DNA from: DASVAL01 sp035649575
GTDB lineage: Bacteria; Planctomycetota; UBA1135; UBA2386
Assembly (NCBI GenBank): GCA_035649575.1
Contig: DASRJH010000031.1
Location: 7,507-71,506, forward strand
Length of the DNA: 64,000 nucleotides
Reading direction: 5' to 3'
The position numbers and the translations under genes are program-made. The notes beneath the pieces are model-generated. The model was not told the DNA's origin. It searched no databases and saw nothing but the letters and a program-made list of their open reading frames with translations. This document shows, piece after piece, positions 52,618-61,432 of this stretch (positions are counted from its first letter, which is position 1; the number at the start of each line of letters is the position of its first letter).

Positions 52618-53403
52618 ATGACCACGACCCCCGACCCGTTTCGCCTCGAAGGCAAGGTCGCCGCCATCACGGGCGCCGGCTCCGGCATCGGGGCCGCGAT
52701 CGCGGAGCTCTTCGGCGCGCGCGGTGCCTCCGTCGCGCTGCTCGAGCTCGACGCGAGCAGCGGCGCAGCCAAGGCCGAGCAGCTGCGCAGCAAGGGCATC
52801 GAGGCGGAGTTCGTGCCGTGCGACGTGACGCAGGACACGCTGGTCGGCGCCGCGATCACGCGCGTCGTCGAGCGCTTCGAGGCACTCGACATCCTCGTCA
52901 ACAACGCGGGCATCGGCCACGTCGGTTCGCTCGCGAACACGACCGAACAGGACTTCGACCGCCTCTACGCCGTCAACGTGAAGGGCGTGTTCCTGTGCAG
53001 CAAACACGCGCTGCCGCACCTGATCTCTGCGCGCGGCGTCGTCTGCAACCTCGCCTCGATCGCGAGCCTGATCGGCATCGCGGATCGCTTCGCCTACTCG
53101 ATGACGAAGGGCGCGGTGCTCACGATGACGAAATCCATCGCGCTCGACTACATGGCCCAGGGCGTGCGCTGCAACTGCATCTGCCCCGCGCGCATCCACA
53201 CGCCGTTCGTCGACGGCTACCTGAAAAAGAACTACCCGGGTCAGGAGCAGCAGATGTTCAGCAAGCTCGCCGCTTACCAGCCGATGGGCCGCATGGGCAC
53301 GCCGCAGGAAGTCGCCGAGATGGCGCTGTTCCTGTGCAGCGACGCGAGCCGGTTCGTCACGGGACAGGCCTTCCCGCTGGACGGCGGCAAACTCACCGGG
53401 TGA
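52618..53403 (+). CDS. Short-chain dehydrogenase, probable 2-keto-3-deoxy sugar acid dehydrogenase
   Basis: The product has 261 residues. It is a classical SDR: GKVAAITGAGSGIGAAIAEL (TGxxxGIG), LDILVNNAGIGHVGSLANTT (NNAG), LASIASLIGIADRFAYSMTK with catalytic Ser, Tyr and Lys (YSMTK), and CICPARIHTPFV. Context suggests that it oxidises 2-keto-3-deoxy-L-fuconate (or the rhamnonate equivalent) at C4, as known for the non-phosphorylating L-fucose pathway of Xanthomonas. It lies 13 bases after the aldo-keto reductase gene and 3 bases before the hydrolase gene. Confidence 0.9.
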   Translation: MTTTPDPFRLEGKVAAITGAGSGIGAAIAELFGARGASVALLELDASSGAAKAEQLRSKGIEAEFVPCDVTQDTLVGAAITRVVERFEALDILVNNAGIGHVGSLANTTEQDFDRLYAVNVKGVFLCSKHALPHLISARGVVCNLASIASLIGIADRFAYSMTKGAVLTMTKSIALDYMAQGVRCNCICPARIHTPFVDGYLKKNYPGQEQQMFSKLAAYQPMGRMGTPQEVAEMALFLCSDASRFVTGQAFPLDGGKLTG

Positions 53404-53406
53404 GGT

Positions 53407-54297
53407 ATGCAGATGCACCTGCTCCGCTACGGAAAAGCCGGCCAGGAACGTCCCGCCGTGCAGCTGCGCACCGGGCAGCGCCTCGACGTATCCTCGTTCG
53501 GCGGCGACTTCGGCCCCGCGTTCTTCGCCGAGGACGGCCAGGTACGCCTGCACGCGTTCGTGCAGCGCCACGGCAGCGCCCTGCCGGCTGTGCCGGCCGG
53601 CGCGCGGCTCGGTCCGTGCGTCGCGCGCCCGCACAAGCTGTTCTGTATCGGTCTCAACTACCGCGACCACGCGCGCGAGACCAAAGCACAGCTGCCGGCC
53701 GAGCCCGTCGTGTTCGCGAAGGCGACGTCGGCGATCTGCGGTCCCGACGACGATCTCGTGCTGCCGCGTGGCTCGCTGAAGACCGACTGGGAGGTGGAGC
53801 TGCTGGTCGTGATCGGCAAGACGGCGCGCTACGTCGACGCCGCCGACGCGATGGACCACGTCGCGGGCTACGCGCTGCACAACGACTACAGCGAACGCCA
53901 CTGGCAGCTCGAACGCGGCGGCCAGTGGGTCAAGGGCAAGAGCTTCGACACGTTCGCGCCGATCGGCCCCTGTTTCGTGCCGAAGGCCCTCGTGCGCGAC
54001 CCGCAGGACCTGCCGCTGTGGCTCGAGGTGAACGGACGCCGGCGCCAGGACTCGAACACGCGCGAGATGGTGTTCGGCGTCGCCGAGCTGGTCGCCTACC
54101 TGAGCCAATGCCTCACGCTCGAACCCGGTGACTGCATCACGACCGGTACCCCGGCCGGCGTCGGTCTCGGCTGCAACCCACCCGAGTATCTGAAGGCCGG
54201 CGACGTCGTCACGCTCGGCATCGGCGAGCCGGCCGGTTTCGGCACGCAGCGGCAACGCGTCGTGCCATTCGAGTCGCCCAGAGGAATCGACCGGTGA
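53407..54297 (+). CDS. Fumarylacetoacetate-hydrolase family protein (probable diketo-sugar-acid hydrolase)
   Basis: The product has 296 residues. The N-terminal 70 residues are the usual short barrel (RPAVQLRTGQRLDVSSFGGD). The catalytic part has KLFCIGLNYRDHARETKAQL, LPRGSLKTDWEVELLVVIGK with the metal-binding Glu residues (WEVEL), GYALHNDYSERHWQ, KGKSFDTFAPIGPCFV and ITTGTPAGVGLGCNPPEYLK. In the L-fucose route such a protein cleaves 2,4-diketo-3-deoxy-L-fuconate to pyruvate and lactate; this role is inferred from the neighbours. Its stop overlaps the GTG of the mutarotase gene (GTGA). Confidence 0.9.
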   Translation: MQMHLLRYGKAGQERPAVQLRTGQRLDVSSFGGDFGPAFFAEDGQVRLHAFVQRHGSALPAVPAGARLGPCVARPHKLFCIGLNYRDHARETKAQLPAEPVVFAKATSAICGPDDDLVLPRGSLKTDWEVELLVVIGKTARYVDAADAMDHVAGYALHNDYSERHWQLERGGQWVKGKSFDTFAPIGPCFVPKALVRDPQDLPLWLEVNGRRRQDSNTREMVFGVAELVAYLSQCLTLEPGDCITTGTPAGVGLGCNPPEYLKAGDVVTLGIGEPAGFGTQRQRVVPFESPRGIDR

Positions 54298-54623
54298 AAC
54301 GCCACGGCTTCCGGCTCGGGCTGAAGCCCGAGTGTCTCGCGGAATACAAGCGCTACCACGTGCGGATCTGGCCCGAGATCCAGGACGCGATCGCGGCTGC
54401 CGGCATCCGCAACTACTCGATCTTCCACTTCCACGGCGAGCTGTTCGGCTACTACGAGTATGTCGGGCCGCCGGCCGAGTACGAAGCGCGCATGCGGGCT
54501 CTCGCCGACGCGCCGCGCATGCGCGAATGGTGGGACATCATGGAAGCGATGCAGGTACCTCACCCCAGGCGCAAGCCCGGCACCTGGTGGGCCGAGATGG
54601 ACGAAGTCTTCCACGTCGATTGA
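54294..54623 (+). CDS. L-rhamnose/L-fucose mutarotase family protein
   Basis: The product has 109 residues, the usual length for the RhaM fold, from a GTG that overlaps the hydrolase stop. The family signature is clear: HGFRLGLKPECLAEYKRYHV, WPEIQDAIAAAGIRNYSIFH, GELFGYYEYVGPPAEYEARM and MREWWDIMEAMQ, with the catalytic His and conserved Tyr/Trp residues. It interconverts sugar anomers and so feeds the form needed by the dehydrogenase. The fold also serves L-fucose, so the actual sugar cannot be fixed from this protein. Confidence 0.93.
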   Translation: MKRHGFRLGLKPECLAEYKRYHVRIWPEIQDAIAAAGIRNYSIFHFHGELFGYYEYVGPPAEYEARMRALADAPRMREWWDIMEAMQVPHPRRKPGTWWAEMDEVFHVD

Positions 54624-54633
54624 ACCGCACGCC

Positions 54634-55731
54634 ATGAAGATCACGCACGTCGACACCGTCCTGCTCTCCGTGCCGCTGCAGCAGCGCACGATCACCGACA
54701 GCCAGAGCACCGTCACGCACGTCGAGTTCCTGCAGGTGATCCTGAAGACCGACGCGGACCTCACGGGCTACGGCATGAACTGGAGCTACACGCCCGGGCT
54801 GCGCACGGCGCAGGTCGCGGTGCAGGAGAACTACGCGCCGCTGCTGGTCGGCAAGGACCCGGCCTTCCGCAAGCAGATCGTCAGGGAGTGCTTCTTCAGC
54901 AACCACTTCATCGGCCGCGTCGGCAGCACGCGCGTGGCGCTCGCGGCGGTCGAGTTCGCGCTCTGGGACCTCGCGTGCAAGCAGGCGAACCTGCCGCTGT
55001 GGCGTTACCTCGGCGCCTGCCGCGACAGGGTCAAGGCCTACAGCACCGATGGCGGCTGGCTCTCGTGGAGCCAGGACGAACTCGTGCGCGATGCCCTGAA
55101 ACTGGTCGAACGCGGCTTCGACGCGGTCAAGATCAAGCTCGGACGCGCCGATCCGCGCGAAGACCTGCGAAGAGTCGCCGCGGTGCGCAAGGCCGTCGGC
55201 GACGGCATCGACATCATGACCGACGTCAACTGCGCATGGACGCTCGCGACGAGCAAGCAGTATGGGAGCCGGCTCGCGGACCACGACGTGAAGTGGCTGG
55301 AAGAGCCGATGAAGCCCGAGGACGTCGCGATGCACAGCGAGCTCGCGCATGCGATCACGACGCCGATTGCCGTCGGCGAGACGATCTTCACGCGCGAGGC
55401 GTTCCGCGATTACATCGCAGCAGGCGCCGTGCATTACGTGCAGGCCGACGCGACGAAGCTGCTCGGCATCGACGAGTGGCTCGAGGTCGCTGCGCTCGCG
55501 GCGAGCTACAACCTGCCCGTCGTGCCGCACACGAACGTGCAGCACAAGCTGCACGTGCAGCTCGCAGCCGCGACGCCGAACTGTGTGCTGGTCGAGAACT
55601 GCTACGAGTCGCTCAACGACATGTGGGAGGAGCCGATCTACGTGACGAAGGGCTTCTACAACCTGCCCGAAGCGCCCGGCACCGGCCTGCGCATCCGCGA
55701 CAAGGTCGTCGCTGCGCACCGCATCGGTTAG
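54634..55731 (+). CDS. Enolase-superfamily sugar acid dehydratase (mandelate racemase group)
   Basis: The product has 365 residues. The N-terminal capping domain runs to about residue 120. The barrel carries KIKLG (the KxK base) in FDAVKIKLGRADPREDL, then metal ligands in IMTDVNCAW, KWLEEPMKPED and TPIAVGETIF, and the acid/base His in LPVVPHTNVQHKL. This is the mandelate racemase subgroup, which dehydrates acid sugars such as L-fuconate, L-rhamnonate or talarate. It is shorter than the characterised L-fuconate dehydratase (about 440 residues), so the exact substrate is open. It ends the five-gene run after a 10-base gap. Confidence 0.9.
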   Translation: MKITHVDTVLLSVPLQQRTITDSQSTVTHVEFLQVILKTDADLTGYGMNWSYTPGLRTAQVAVQENYAPLLVGKDPAFRKQIVRECFFSNHFIGRVGSTRVALAAVEFALWDLACKQANLPLWRYLGACRDRVKAYSTDGGWLSWSQDELVRDALKLVERGFDAVKIKLGRADPREDLRRVAAVRKAVGDGIDIMTDVNCAWTLATSKQYGSRLADHDVKWLEEPMKPEDVAMHSELAHAITTPIAVGETIFTREAFRDYIAAGAVHYVQADATKLLGIDEWLEVAALAASYNLPVVPHTNVQHKLHVQLAAATPNCVLVENCYESLNDMWEEPIYVTKGFYNLPEAPGTGLRIRDKVVAAHRIG

Positions 55732-55842
55732 TATGGTGCAGTTCACCGCGCCGAGTGAGTCTCAGGCTCCTCGTGGTTACTTCAGGCTGTTCGCGCTGTC
55801 GACTGCGGGGATCCCATCGACCGCGCTCTGGGTGAGGCTGGA

Positions 55843-57516
55843 ATGAGCACCAAGATCGGGTTGAACTGCGTCGCTCGAGGCGGGCTGCTCGGGATGAGCC
55901 TTCTGACATGTTTGGTTTCCCAGCAGGAGCAGTGGCGGGTTTGGTCCTCCACGGACGCATACGGACTTCCGGAGCCTATTCGGGACGTCAACGGCGATGG
56001 AACGACAGACTGCATCGCGATCGTGGCGAAGAACCTGTTCTCCACGAGCACCACCAACATTGTCGTTCGCATTCACTCTGGATTGGACGGATCGATGCTC
56101 ATGGAGCAGCCCGTTTGGCAATCCAGCGAACGAGTGTTTGCCATCGGCGATGTGGACGGCGACAACATCTCCGAGTTCGCCATCCAAGTGCACTGGGGCG
56201 CCGCCGCGCCGAACTGGCTCAGCGTCTACTCACCGCTGCACGGCCAGCCCCTGTGGACCTGCACGGGATCCTTGACGACCGGCTATGGGTACTTCGGCAA
56301 GTACACGATCGGGCTGAACCTCGACAACGACACCAACCGGGAAATCGTCACGTCGACGAGTGAATACAACGACTCGCGCATCTTCGCCTACGACCACGAC
56401 GGAACGCTGCTCTACACCTTCAACCTGCAGCCCCCAGCCAGCGAATGGATGCGCGGCCTCGGCAGCGTCGGCGACATCGACGGCGACGGTGCCGACGACT
56501 TCGGCGTCGGCCTGGTCGAGACCACAGGTCGCGGAGCGATCCAACTGTACTCCGGTCGCTCCGGCAGGGCACTGCGCCGCGATCTCGGGCCGCTGCCCGG
56601 CGACGCGATCGGCAGCCAGGTCGTGGGCGTCGGTGACTTCGACCGCGACGGTGTCCCCGACTACGCCGCCAGTAGCTACCTTGGTTTCCGCGGCGTGGCA
56701 GTGATCTACTCCGGTGCCACGGGCCAGATGCTGCGCCAATGGTCGGGCGAGCAAGGGCTCGCCGAGAAGCTCGTTGGAGGGCCCGACTTCGATCTCGATG
56801 GCGTGCCCGATGTGTTCGCGGGCGGCCCTCGCCACTTCAACCCGACGGGCTGGACCGGCCGTATCCAGGTGCTGTCCGGCCGCGACGGTGGCCTGTTGTG
56901 GGACGAGTGGAATGCGCCATCGACGGAACTCGGTGCGCTTTACCAGCCAGATCGCGAACTCGGCACCGGCCTGGCCAACCTCGGGCCGTTGCCGGGCAAC
57001 CCGTACCCGGTCGTCGTGGTGTGGGACCGCCCTTACAAGATCATCGGCTATCAGGGCACGATCCCGATCGTTCTCCATTCGCCGCGGTTGCGCGCAATCT
57101 GCGTTGGCCTCGCGGGCACCGACGTGCAGGGCATCGGGTGCAGCAGCACGGGAGCGCCACCGCAGAACGCAGTGCGCAGCGACTCTGGCGGGCTGCGCAT
57201 CACGCTGGCTGGCGCTCGTGCGAACGCACTGGCCTGGCTGCTCGTCGGCCCCCAGGGCTCCACGAGCTGGCAGGGCATCCCGCTGCCCTACGGCCTCGGT
57301 AGCTGGTCGCTACCTGGATGCTACCTGCTCGTGCCCGCCGACCTCATCTTCGCGCGCGTCACCGGCAGTGGTGGCTGGAACGAGGGCTACACACTCGTGA
57401 CCGCACCCTTCACCGTCGCCACAACCGGCCTCGGCGTGGCGACGCAGTGGTTCGTGTTCAACCCGGCGACGTCCGACTATGGCATGACACCCCGACACGA
57501 ACTGCGCATTCAGTGA
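55843..57516 (+). CDS. Secreted FG-GAP/integrin-alpha-like protein
   Basis: The product has 557 residues with a hydrophobic export signal in residues about 10-26 (ARGGLLGMSLLTCLVSQQ). Residues about 30-400 form an FG-GAP propeller whose blades carry calcium-binding DxDxDG loops: IRDVNGDGTTDC, IGDVDGDNISEF, VGDIDGDGADDF, VGDFDRDGVPDY and GPDFDLDGVPDV. After VQGIGCSSTGAPPQ begins a C-terminal beta module of about 125 residues (GLRITLAGARANALAWLLVG, GIPLPYGLGSWSLPGCYLLV) like those at 36740 and 46141. It probably binds a surface or extracellular ligand. GAGG precedes the ATG. Confidence 0.85.
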   Translation: MSTKIGLNCVARGGLLGMSLLTCLVSQQEQWRVWSSTDAYGLPEPIRDVNGDGTTDCIAIVAKNLFSTSTTNIVVRIHSGLDGSMLMEQPVWQSSERVFAIGDVDGDNISEFAIQVHWGAAAPNWLSVYSPLHGQPLWTCTGSLTTGYGYFGKYTIGLNLDNDTNREIVTSTSEYNDSRIFAYDHDGTLLYTFNLQPPASEWMRGLGSVGDIDGDGADDFGVGLVETTGRGAIQLYSGRSGRALRRDLGPLPGDAIGSQVVGVGDFDRDGVPDYAASSYLGFRGVAVIYSGATGQMLRQWSGEQGLAEKLVGGPDFDLDGVPDVFAGGPRHFNPTGWTGRIQVLSGRDGGLLWDEWNAPSTELGALYQPDRELGTGLANLGPLPGNPYPVVVVWDRPYKIIGYQGTIPIVLHSPRLRAICVGLAGTDVQGIGCSSTGAPPQNAVRSDSGGLRITLAGARANALAWLLVGPQGSTSWQGIPLPYGLGSWSLPGCYLLVPADLIFARVTGSGGWNEGYTLVTAPFTVATTGLGVATQWFVFNPATSDYGMTPRHELRIQ

Positions 57517-57535
57517 TGGACTCGCCTTCCGCGAG

Positions 57536-58267
57536 CTAGCCCATCGCCAACGCGAATGTGCGCACCTGCAGCCCGGGCGCGCGCACCGCGCACGCCGCGA
57601 CGAACTCCGGCCCCGGCGAGACGTCGTGCAGCGACCAGTTCTCGGGATCCTCGCGGCCATCGCGGCACGCGAGCAGCTTCGGCGTGTCGCAGAGACTCAC
57701 GTCGAACGTGTCGAGCGGCATCGAGAGGCCTTCGCCGAGCGCCTTGATGTAGGCCTCCTTGCGCGTCCAGCAGCGATAGAACGCGAGCCGCCGCGCGTCG
57801 CCCTCGAGCGCATCGAGCGCCGCAAACTCGCTCTCGGAGAAATGGCGGCGGCCGATTTCGTTCAAGCTCTCGAGGTGGCGCACCTTCTCGAGGTCGAGCC
57901 CGAGCTCGACGCCGCCGATCGCGATCAACGCGAGCTTGCCCGAGTGGGACAGGTTGAAGAACGGCCCCTCTGCGGCCAGATACGGCTTGCCACGCGGCCC
58001 GCGCCGGAACTCGATCCCGCGCGGATCCACGCCGAGGTAGCCGCCGAGTATCGCGCGCAACGCGCCGTGTCCGATCTGGAAGCGCCGCCGATGGTCGACG
58101 ATGCGAAAGCGCGCGAGACGCTCGCGCTCGGCCGGCGACAGCAGCGCATCCTGCGGCTCCGGGTCGCCGTGCAGCGGCACGGCCCAGACGTGCAGCTCGC
58201 GCACGCCCAGGGTGATGCCCGCCGCCCTGGTCGGCTGAAAGGCAGCGTAGAGCTCGACCTCATCCAT
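57536..58267 (-). CDS. 4'-phosphopantetheinyl transferase (Sfp type)
   Basis: The product has 243 residues, the size of Sfp-type enzymes. It transfers phosphopantetheine from CoA to carrier proteins. Signatures: GHGALRAILGGYLGVDP, FNLSHSGKLALIAIGGVELG, LDLEKVR (metal-binding Asp and Glu), and FYRCWTRKEAYIKALGEGLS with the (W/F)xxKEAxxK motif. No carrier protein or synthase gene is in the window, so it may serve polyketide, peptide or fatty-acid synthesis encoded elsewhere. It is the last of four leftward genes at the right end, though 77 bases separate it from the next one. Confidence 0.93.
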   Translation of the reverse strand: MDEVELYAAFQPTRAAGITLGVRELHVWAVPLHGDPEPQDALLSPAERERLARFRIVDHRRRFQIGHGALRAILGGYLGVDPRGIEFRRGPRGKPYLAAEGPFFNLSHSGKLALIAIGGVELGLDLEKVRHLESLNEIGRRHFSESEFAALDALEGDARRLAFYRCWTRKEAYIKALGEGLSMPLDTFDVSLCDTPKLLACRDGREDPENWSLHDVSPGPEFVAACAVRAPGLQVRTFALAMG

Positions 58268-58344
58268 GCGAACGCAGAAGCCTAACCGAGCCACGTCCGC
58301 CACACAGCGTCGCTGCGGAATGTCGGCCTGTCAGGATGGCTCGT

Positions 58345-60240
58345 TCAGCGGAGCGAGGCGCGGAACGGCGGCGCCGGCAGACCGTCGGCGTTCGAGAGCG
58401 AGCACCGCGGCGCCGCGGCCCAGGCGTAGCGCACGTGAACCGGTCGTTCGACTCCCGCTGCTTGCAGTTCGATGCCCCCCCCGTGGACCTTGGCCACCGC
58501 GGGCACGTAGCGGCCGTCTTCGCCGGCGAGCTCGAAACCTTCGCCGCCCGGCGCGAGCACGAGCGCACTGCCACCCGTGTCGAACAGCAGCTGCATGCGG
58601 CCCCCGTCAGTCCGCTGCAGACCCGTGAGACGCGGCCCGCGCCACGCGATGGCTTCCTTGTAGTGGCCCGCCAGCGCCAGCCTCGCGAGACGCTGCCCGA
58701 CCGGCTTCTTGTCCACGGGATGGATGTCGGCCGGATCGCCGCAATCGAGCGTGACGGCCATTCCGGTCTGCGGCAGCTCGAGGGCTTTCGCCTGCGCCTC
58801 GCGCAGCCGAGCGGTCTTGTCGCCCTCGTCGTTCTCATATCCGAACGGCGCGATCTGCACGAAGTAGAACGGCAGCTCGCGGTCGAAGCGCACACGCCAG
58901 TCGCTGATCATCGCGGGGAACAGACGCGCGTATCGTTCGGCGTTGTTGCGGTTCGCTTCGCCCTGATACCACAACACTCCCGTGAACGGGAACGCGGTCA
59001 GCGGCGCGATCATGCCGTTCCACAACACCGACGGGCGATTCGGACTGTTGTCGTCGGGAGGCAATGGCGGCAGGTCGCGCATCGCGGGTCCGACGCGGCG
59101 TTGCCACTCGCCGGCGAGCCCGAGACTCTGCGCATGGTCCTTCACCTGCACGAGACGCAGGTCGGCCGCGGCTGACCTCCAGCCACCGTCGCCGCCCCGG
59201 TCGACGACGCGCACACGCAGCACGGCTGTCGCCGCATCCGATGCGTGCACGCGGTAACGGCGCGGGGTCGTCCACGCCCCGATTTCTTCGAGGCCGCCGA
59301 CGCGCTCGCCGTTCCACCAGACGGTGTCCATGTCGTCGAGGGCACCGAGCTCGAGCTCGAGATCCGCGCCGCGGAACGCCGGCGGCAGGGCGAGCGTGCG
59401 TTCGTAGGTCGCTACGCCGTCGAACGACTTCAACTCGCCCGCCGACCACCGCTCGGGCACCTGCACCGCGCGCGGCGCACCGTCACTCGCCCGCTGCACC
59501 GCTGCCCAGAACTTCGCGAACTGTTCAGCCCGCGCCTCGGGCCGCGGAGAGCGCAGCTCCTCGAGCGCGTCGCCAAACTCGGGGAACTCGCGCAGTCCGC
59601 GCTCGCTCGTCCACGCCTCGCACACCGTGCCGCCCCAAGCCGACACGACCAGCCCGATCGGGCTCTTGCCGTGTGCGAGCAGCTCGCACGCGAAGAAGTA
59701 GGCAACCGCCGAGAACCCTGCGGCCGTCGCGGGCGAACACACCTCCCAGACGCCGTCGACGTCGGTCTCGGGCGCAGCGCTGGCCTTGCCCTTCACCGTG
59801 AACACCCGCAACTCGTGGTTCGCCTTGCCGACCTCCTGCTGCCAGTCGCGCACGCCGTCCGTGCCACGCTGCGGGCCGAGCGGCATCACCATGTTGGATT
59901 GCCCGCTGCAGAGCCACACGTCGCCCGCCAGCACGTCGCGCAGCCTCGTCTCGTCGGCACCATGACGCAGCACGACCTCGAACGGACCGCCGCGAGCCGG
60001 CGTCGCGAGATCGCAGCTCCAGCGACCGGCGTCGTCGACGCGCGCTCTCGCCTCGCCACCCCACGAGCCTTTGACCTCGACCGTCGCACCGGGCGCGCCG
60101 ACGCCGCCGATCGGCACGTTGCTCGCCGCGGGCAGGACCATGTGGTCGCCGAAGATGTGCAACGGACGGAACGCGGCCACGGTCTGCTGCGGTGTCTGCG
60201 CAGCGAGGACCGTCGCCAACAACACGACGAGGGAGCGCAT
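58345..60240 (-). CDS. Sialate O-acetylesterase
   Basis: The product has 631 residues with a signal peptide MRSLVVLLATVLAAQ. The SGNH-like catalytic part shows VWLCSGQSNMVMPLGP (Ser nucleophile in GQSNM), PIGLVVSAWGGTVCEAWTSE, FTGVLWYQGEANRNN and DIHPVDKKPVGQRLA with the His. A beta-sandwich insert (about 235-340: YERTLALPPAFRGADLELEL, MDTVWWNGERVGG) is typical of the planctomycete members. It removes O-acetyl groups from sialic acids or other acetylated sugars outside the membrane. It lies 55 bases after the Ycf48-like lipoprotein gene. Confidence 0.93.
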   Translation of the reverse strand: MRSLVVLLATVLAAQTPQQTVAAFRPLHIFGDHMVLPAASNVPIGGVGAPGATVEVKGSWGGEARARVDDAGRWSCDLATPARGGPFEVVLRHGADETRLRDVLAGDVWLCSGQSNMVMPLGPQRGTDGVRDWQQEVGKANHELRVFTVKGKASAAPETDVDGVWEVCSPATAAGFSAVAYFFACELLAHGKSPIGLVVSAWGGTVCEAWTSERGLREFPEFGDALEELRSPRPEARAEQFAKFWAAVQRASDGAPRAVQVPERWSAGELKSFDGVATYERTLALPPAFRGADLELELGALDDMDTVWWNGERVGGLEEIGAWTTPRRYRVHASDAATAVLRVRVVDRGGDGGWRSAAADLRLVQVKDHAQSLGLAGEWQRRVGPAMRDLPPLPPDDNSPNRPSVLWNGMIAPLTAFPFTGVLWYQGEANRNNAERYARLFPAMISDWRVRFDRELPFYFVQIAPFGYENDEGDKTARLREAQAKALELPQTGMAVTLDCGDPADIHPVDKKPVGQRLARLALAGHYKEAIAWRGPRLTGLQRTDGGRMQLLFDTGGSALVLAPGGEGFELAGEDGRYVPAVAKVHGGGIELQAAGVERPVHVRYAWAAAPRCSLSNADGLPAPPFRASLR

Positions 60241-60295
60241 GTCGTGCCGGATCGTAGCCCGCGGTAGCGCGCGCTTCACAGTGGCCACGTGCGCT

Positions 60296-61360
60296 TCACT
60301 GCGGCAACGCGACTCGCGCCACGCGGCCGTCGCTGCCGCAGGCCCAGACGCTGCCGTCGCGCCCCATCGCGACGCTGTGGAAACCCTCGGTGCCGAACGG
60401 CCGCCACGAACGACCGCGGTCGCGCGACAGACTGCTGCCGTGGGAACCGACGGCCAGCACGTCGTCGGATCCGAGCCAGAGCGCGGCCGAACGGAAACCA
60501 CCGGCGCCAGCGGGGACCGTTCGCCAACTGCGCCCCCCGTCCGCGGTCCACGCCACCGTGCCCTTGCCGACCTGCGGCTCGCGGTAATCGCCACCGACCG
60601 CGACGCCGACCGAGCGGTCGCGGAACGCAAGGCCGAAGGCTCCCTGCGCCGCACCACCCTGCGCGAGCGGCAGCGCCGTGGCGTGCCAGGTGGTTCCGCC
60701 ATCGAAGCTGCGCACGCAGCGCGAGGCCGAGCCGCCGGTCGCGATCCAGAGCGCCACCTCCGCGGCCTGCTGGCCTTCGGCCGCGCCATCGGCGTGGACC
60801 GCGACGCAGGTTCCGCTCGCGGCGAAACCCGCCTCCTCGCCGACGGGGTGCGGCAACAGGTCGGGAGACACGGCAGTCCAGCTGGCACCGCGGTCCGCGC
60901 TCGTCAGCAGCGTGAAGACTCCGTCGATCGGATCGCCGAACAGGTAACCGCGGTCACCCGCAAAGGCGATCGCGTCGAAGAACGCCTTCGGCCGCGGATC
61001 GTCGTGCACGACCTGCCAGGTCTTGCCACCATCGGTGGTGCGGTAGATGCGCGCGGGCAGGCCCGCCACCATCGCGAGTGCTTGGTCGGCGTCGAAGACC
61101 TCGATGTCGCGGAAGTCGCTCTTGCCGCTGTCGGGCGGCGCGACGTTCTGCCAGTTCTGGCCCCCATCCACCGTGCGCAGCAGCGTGCCTTCGGCGCCAC
61201 CGACCCACACCACGGACGCGTCCACGACCGCGAGACCACGCAGACTCTGCTTGGTCGGCGTCGTCACGAGCTCCCACGTCGCGCGCGGCCAGTCGATGCG
61301 CGACCGCGTCGCGCACCCATGGAGAACGAGGCAGACAAGGACAATTGGTGCGTGCTTCAT
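60296..61360 (-). CDS. Ycf48-like BNR-repeat beta-propeller lipoprotein
   Basis: The product has 354 residues. The N-terminus MKHAPIVLVCLVLHGC ends in a lipobox-like LHGC. The rest is a seven-bladed propeller with the BNR/Asp-box pattern SxDGGxTW in most blades: TVDGGQNWQNVAPP, TTDGGKTWQVVHDD, SADRGASWTAVSPD, SFDGGTTWHATALP, TADGGRSWRTVPAG, SRDRGRSWRPFG. The closest general family is Ycf48/Hcf136-like, which in cyanobacteria helps photosystem assembly but elsewhere has no known job. In this bacterium a binding or assembly role at the envelope is all that can be inferred. It is divergent from the PSD1 gene across 72 bases. Confidence 0.88.
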   Translation of the reverse strand: MKHAPIVLVCLVLHGCATRSRIDWPRATWELVTTPTKQSLRGLAVVDASVVWVGGAEGTLLRTVDGGQNWQNVAPPDSGKSDFRDIEVFDADQALAMVAGLPARIYRTTDGGKTWQVVHDDPRPKAFFDAIAFAGDRGYLFGDPIDGVFTLLTSADRGASWTAVSPDLLPHPVGEEAGFAASGTCVAVHADGAAEGQQAAEVALWIATGGSASRCVRSFDGGTTWHATALPLAQGGAAQGAFGLAFRDRSVGVAVGGDYREPQVGKGTVAWTADGGRSWRTVPAGAGGFRSAALWLGSDDVLAVGSHGSSLSRDRGRSWRPFGTEGFHSVAMGRDGSVWACGSDGRVARVALPQ

Positions 61361-61432
61361 TGCAGGATGTAGCGCCTCCCAGCCGGCCGCGCAGTATCCT
61401 GCGCGCGCGGGGCCACGTCGAACTCTCTCGCG

